From NCBI GenBank assembly GCA_016763915.1, contig JAESSX010000181.1, positions 1 through 6,595 of the forward strand: 6,595 nucleotides of DNA, given 5' to 3'. The notes under the pieces are model-generated. The model ran no database searches. It was not told the DNA's origin and worked only from the letters and a program-made list of their open reading frames with translations. Every line of letters begins with the position of its first letter. Positions within the stretch are counted from its first letter, which is position 1. Source of the DNA: Rhodospirillales bacterium. Lineage in GTDB: Bacteria; Pseudomonadota; Alphaproteobacteria; Rhodospirillales_A; Casp-alpha2. Positions 5,401 through 6,595 of this stretch are shown here, one piece after another. Both the position numbers and the translations under genes were made by a program.

Positions 5401-6595
5401 ATCCCTTGGGATGGAAGTTGCGCAGCGTCGGGTCCCGCTGCAACCAATAGGCATAGAGGCTCAACGGCGCCATGGTGATGTCGAGCCCGCCCATGGCCGC
5501 CGGCCCGGCCGTGGTCCGGGTAAGCACGATGGCCTTCGCCGCCGGGTTAGTCCCGTCGACGAAACCGGCCAATTGCTTCGGCCCCTTGCCGCCGCCGGCA
5601 TGGGCGTCGGCCCAGTCGATTTCGTAGACGTGGTCAGGCTTGTTGCTTTCCGGGCCGATGGAAAGCAGGTCGATGCCACCGCCCCGCCAACTGGCGTAGG
5701 CCAGGTCCGCCATGGCGCTTGAGCCCAGCCACTGCCCGACCAGGGCGGTCTCCGCCAGGCGGGGAAAGACCTCGCTTTCCGGGGCCACCGGCCCGAACAA
5801 TGCGGCGTAGAGGCACGGCGAGGTCAGGTAGACCTTGAAGGCGACGGCGCGTTGAAAACGCTTGCCCTGCCGGTCGACCCGGGGAAGGCGGCGAATCAGG
5901 AACGCCGATTCCAGGTAATCGAGATATTTGCGCAGCGTGTTCTTGGCCGTGCTGGTGGCCTTGGCCAATTCCTCCATGGTCACTTCCAGGCCGGTGTTGA
6001 CGGCTACAAGGGCGAACAGCCGGTTCAGTTCGCGGGCGTCGTTGACCCCGGACAGGCTGGCCAGGTCCTTGTGCAGCACCCTATCGGCGACCCCGTCGCG
6101 GATGAAGGTGGGGGCCGGGTTGCCCTGGGCCAGGGGCAGGACGGCCTCGAGGAAACCGCCGAAATTGACGTAACGGTGGAACTCGGCATTCAGCGCCCTG
6201 AGCACGCCCTGCGACACCGCCAACGACTGTCCGGCTTGGCCCCCCTCGGGACCGAAAAGCTTTTCCTCCGAGCCCCTGAAACGTAGGAACTCGATAAACG
6301 TCAGCGGCGGCAGCACGAACACCGAAATCCGGCCCTGGGACGAGACTTCGCCGGTGGTCAGGGCCGGGGCGGCGGAGGAAACGACGCCGACGACCCGCGC
6401 CTTCGGCCACGCTTCGGCGATTTCCAGCAGCGCTTTTTGCCAATTCCTGACGTACTGGACCTCGTCGAAAAGGAAAATCAGCTCGCTTTCGGGGCCGTGG
6501 CCATGGTAGGTGGTAAAAAGTTGGACCAGTTTCCCGAGCTCGGCCGTGGTGGTGCTGGGCGCCGTCAACGAACAATAGAAAACCGATTTCGGATC
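5399..6595 (-). CDS. AAA+ ATPase with DUF4143-type C-terminal domain, lacking its N-terminus (partial)
   Basis: 398 residues are visible; the frame stays open to the right edge (the edge codons read DPKSVFYCSL), so the TTG at 6566-6568 is internal and the Walker A loop lies outside. Numbered from the edge: Walker B LIFLFDEVQYV with D44/E45; a sensor-1-like VVSSAAPAL (about 71-79); the family segment SQGRISVFVLPPLTFIEFL (86-104); GGFLEAVLP (146-154); a winged-helix-like ELAKATSTAKNTLRKYLDYL (209-228); then ESAFLIRRLP. The C-terminal region resembles the DUF4143 restriction-endonuclease-like fold: AETALVGQWL (281-290), SWRGGGIDLL (302-311) and VYEIDW (323-328). The usual lysine after the second acidic residue is absent. 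The family is widespread and little characterised; a role in defence, DNA transactions or partner ATPase signalling is speculation. High GC, like the argG 3' part. No motif suggests a transposase or toxin. Confidence 0.85.
   Translation of the reverse strand, partial: DPKSVFYCSLTAPSTTTAELGKLVQLFTTYHGHGPESELIFLFDEVQYVRNWQKALLEIAEAWPKARVVGVVSSAAPALTTGEVSSQGRISVFVLPPLTFIEFLRFRGSEEKLFGPEGGQAGQSLAVSQGVLRALNAEFHRYVNFGGFLEAVLPLAQGNPAPTFIRDGVADRVLHKDLASLSGVNDARELNRLFALVAVNTGLEVTMEELAKATSTAKNTLRKYLDYLESAFLIRRLPRVDRQGKRFQRAVAFKVYLTSPCLYAALFGPVAPESEVFPRLAETALVGQWLGSSAMADLAYASWRGGGIDLLSIGPESNKPDHVYEIDWADAHAGGGKGPKQLAGFVDGTNPAAKAIVLTRTTAGPAAMGGLDITMAPLSLYAYWLQRDPTLRNFHPKG

Noticed and set aside
5852..6286. 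144-codon plus-strand frame opposite the AAA ATPase gene
   Set aside because: It is antisense to the ATPase coding region and has no recognisable domain.
6081..6575. 164-codon minus-strand frame overlapping the ATPase
   Set aside because: It is another frame of the same strand as the ATPase, Arg/Pro/Gly-rich; the ATPase frame carries Walker B and family motifs without interruption.

Overview
The window looks like a chromosomal housekeeping region of an alphaproteobacterium. The left two thirds (about 1-4290) resemble the Rhodobacterales. The marker genes are an Hsp33 chaperone, a small Nudix hydrolase, a REC-PP2C response regulator paired with an Hpt protein, and a single-ACT threonine dehydratase next to argG. 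This part has moderate GC (31 of 60 bases, 52%, at 2581-2640). The right third (about 4300-6595) is clearly more GC-rich (42 of 60, 70%, at 5761-5820) and its argG protein sequence reads more like Rhodospirillales. The change falls inside argG and is the most important observation here: either a recombination junction or a chimeric assembly.

Layout, left to right: hslO (minus, C-terminal part beyond the left edge); Nudix hydrolase (plus); REC-PP2C phosphatase (minus); Hpt phosphotransfer protein (plus); ilvA (minus); argG (plus); AAA+/DUF4143-type ATPase (minus, N-terminal part beyond the right edge). The seven genes strictly alternate in strand, so there is no operon. The three divergent gaps (554-640, about 2350-2521, 4078-4183) must hold the promoters. 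The three convergent junctions are extremely tight: two overlap by 4 nt and the third has a 9-nt gap containing half of a small hairpin. No stretch above 300 bases lacks a gene. I saw no tRNA, rRNA, insertion sequence or CRISPR array.

Functionally, Hsp33 is an oxidative-stress holdase. The Hpt protein and REC-PP2C protein probably form a phosphorelay output that controls a phosphatase, as in partner-switching systems such as the Rba system of Rhodobacter; no kinase, anti-sigma factor or STAS protein is present in the window. IlvA commits threonine to isoleucine synthesis, and ArgG makes argininosuccinate in arginine synthesis. The AAA ATPase belongs to a widespread, poorly characterised family and looks unrelated to the others.
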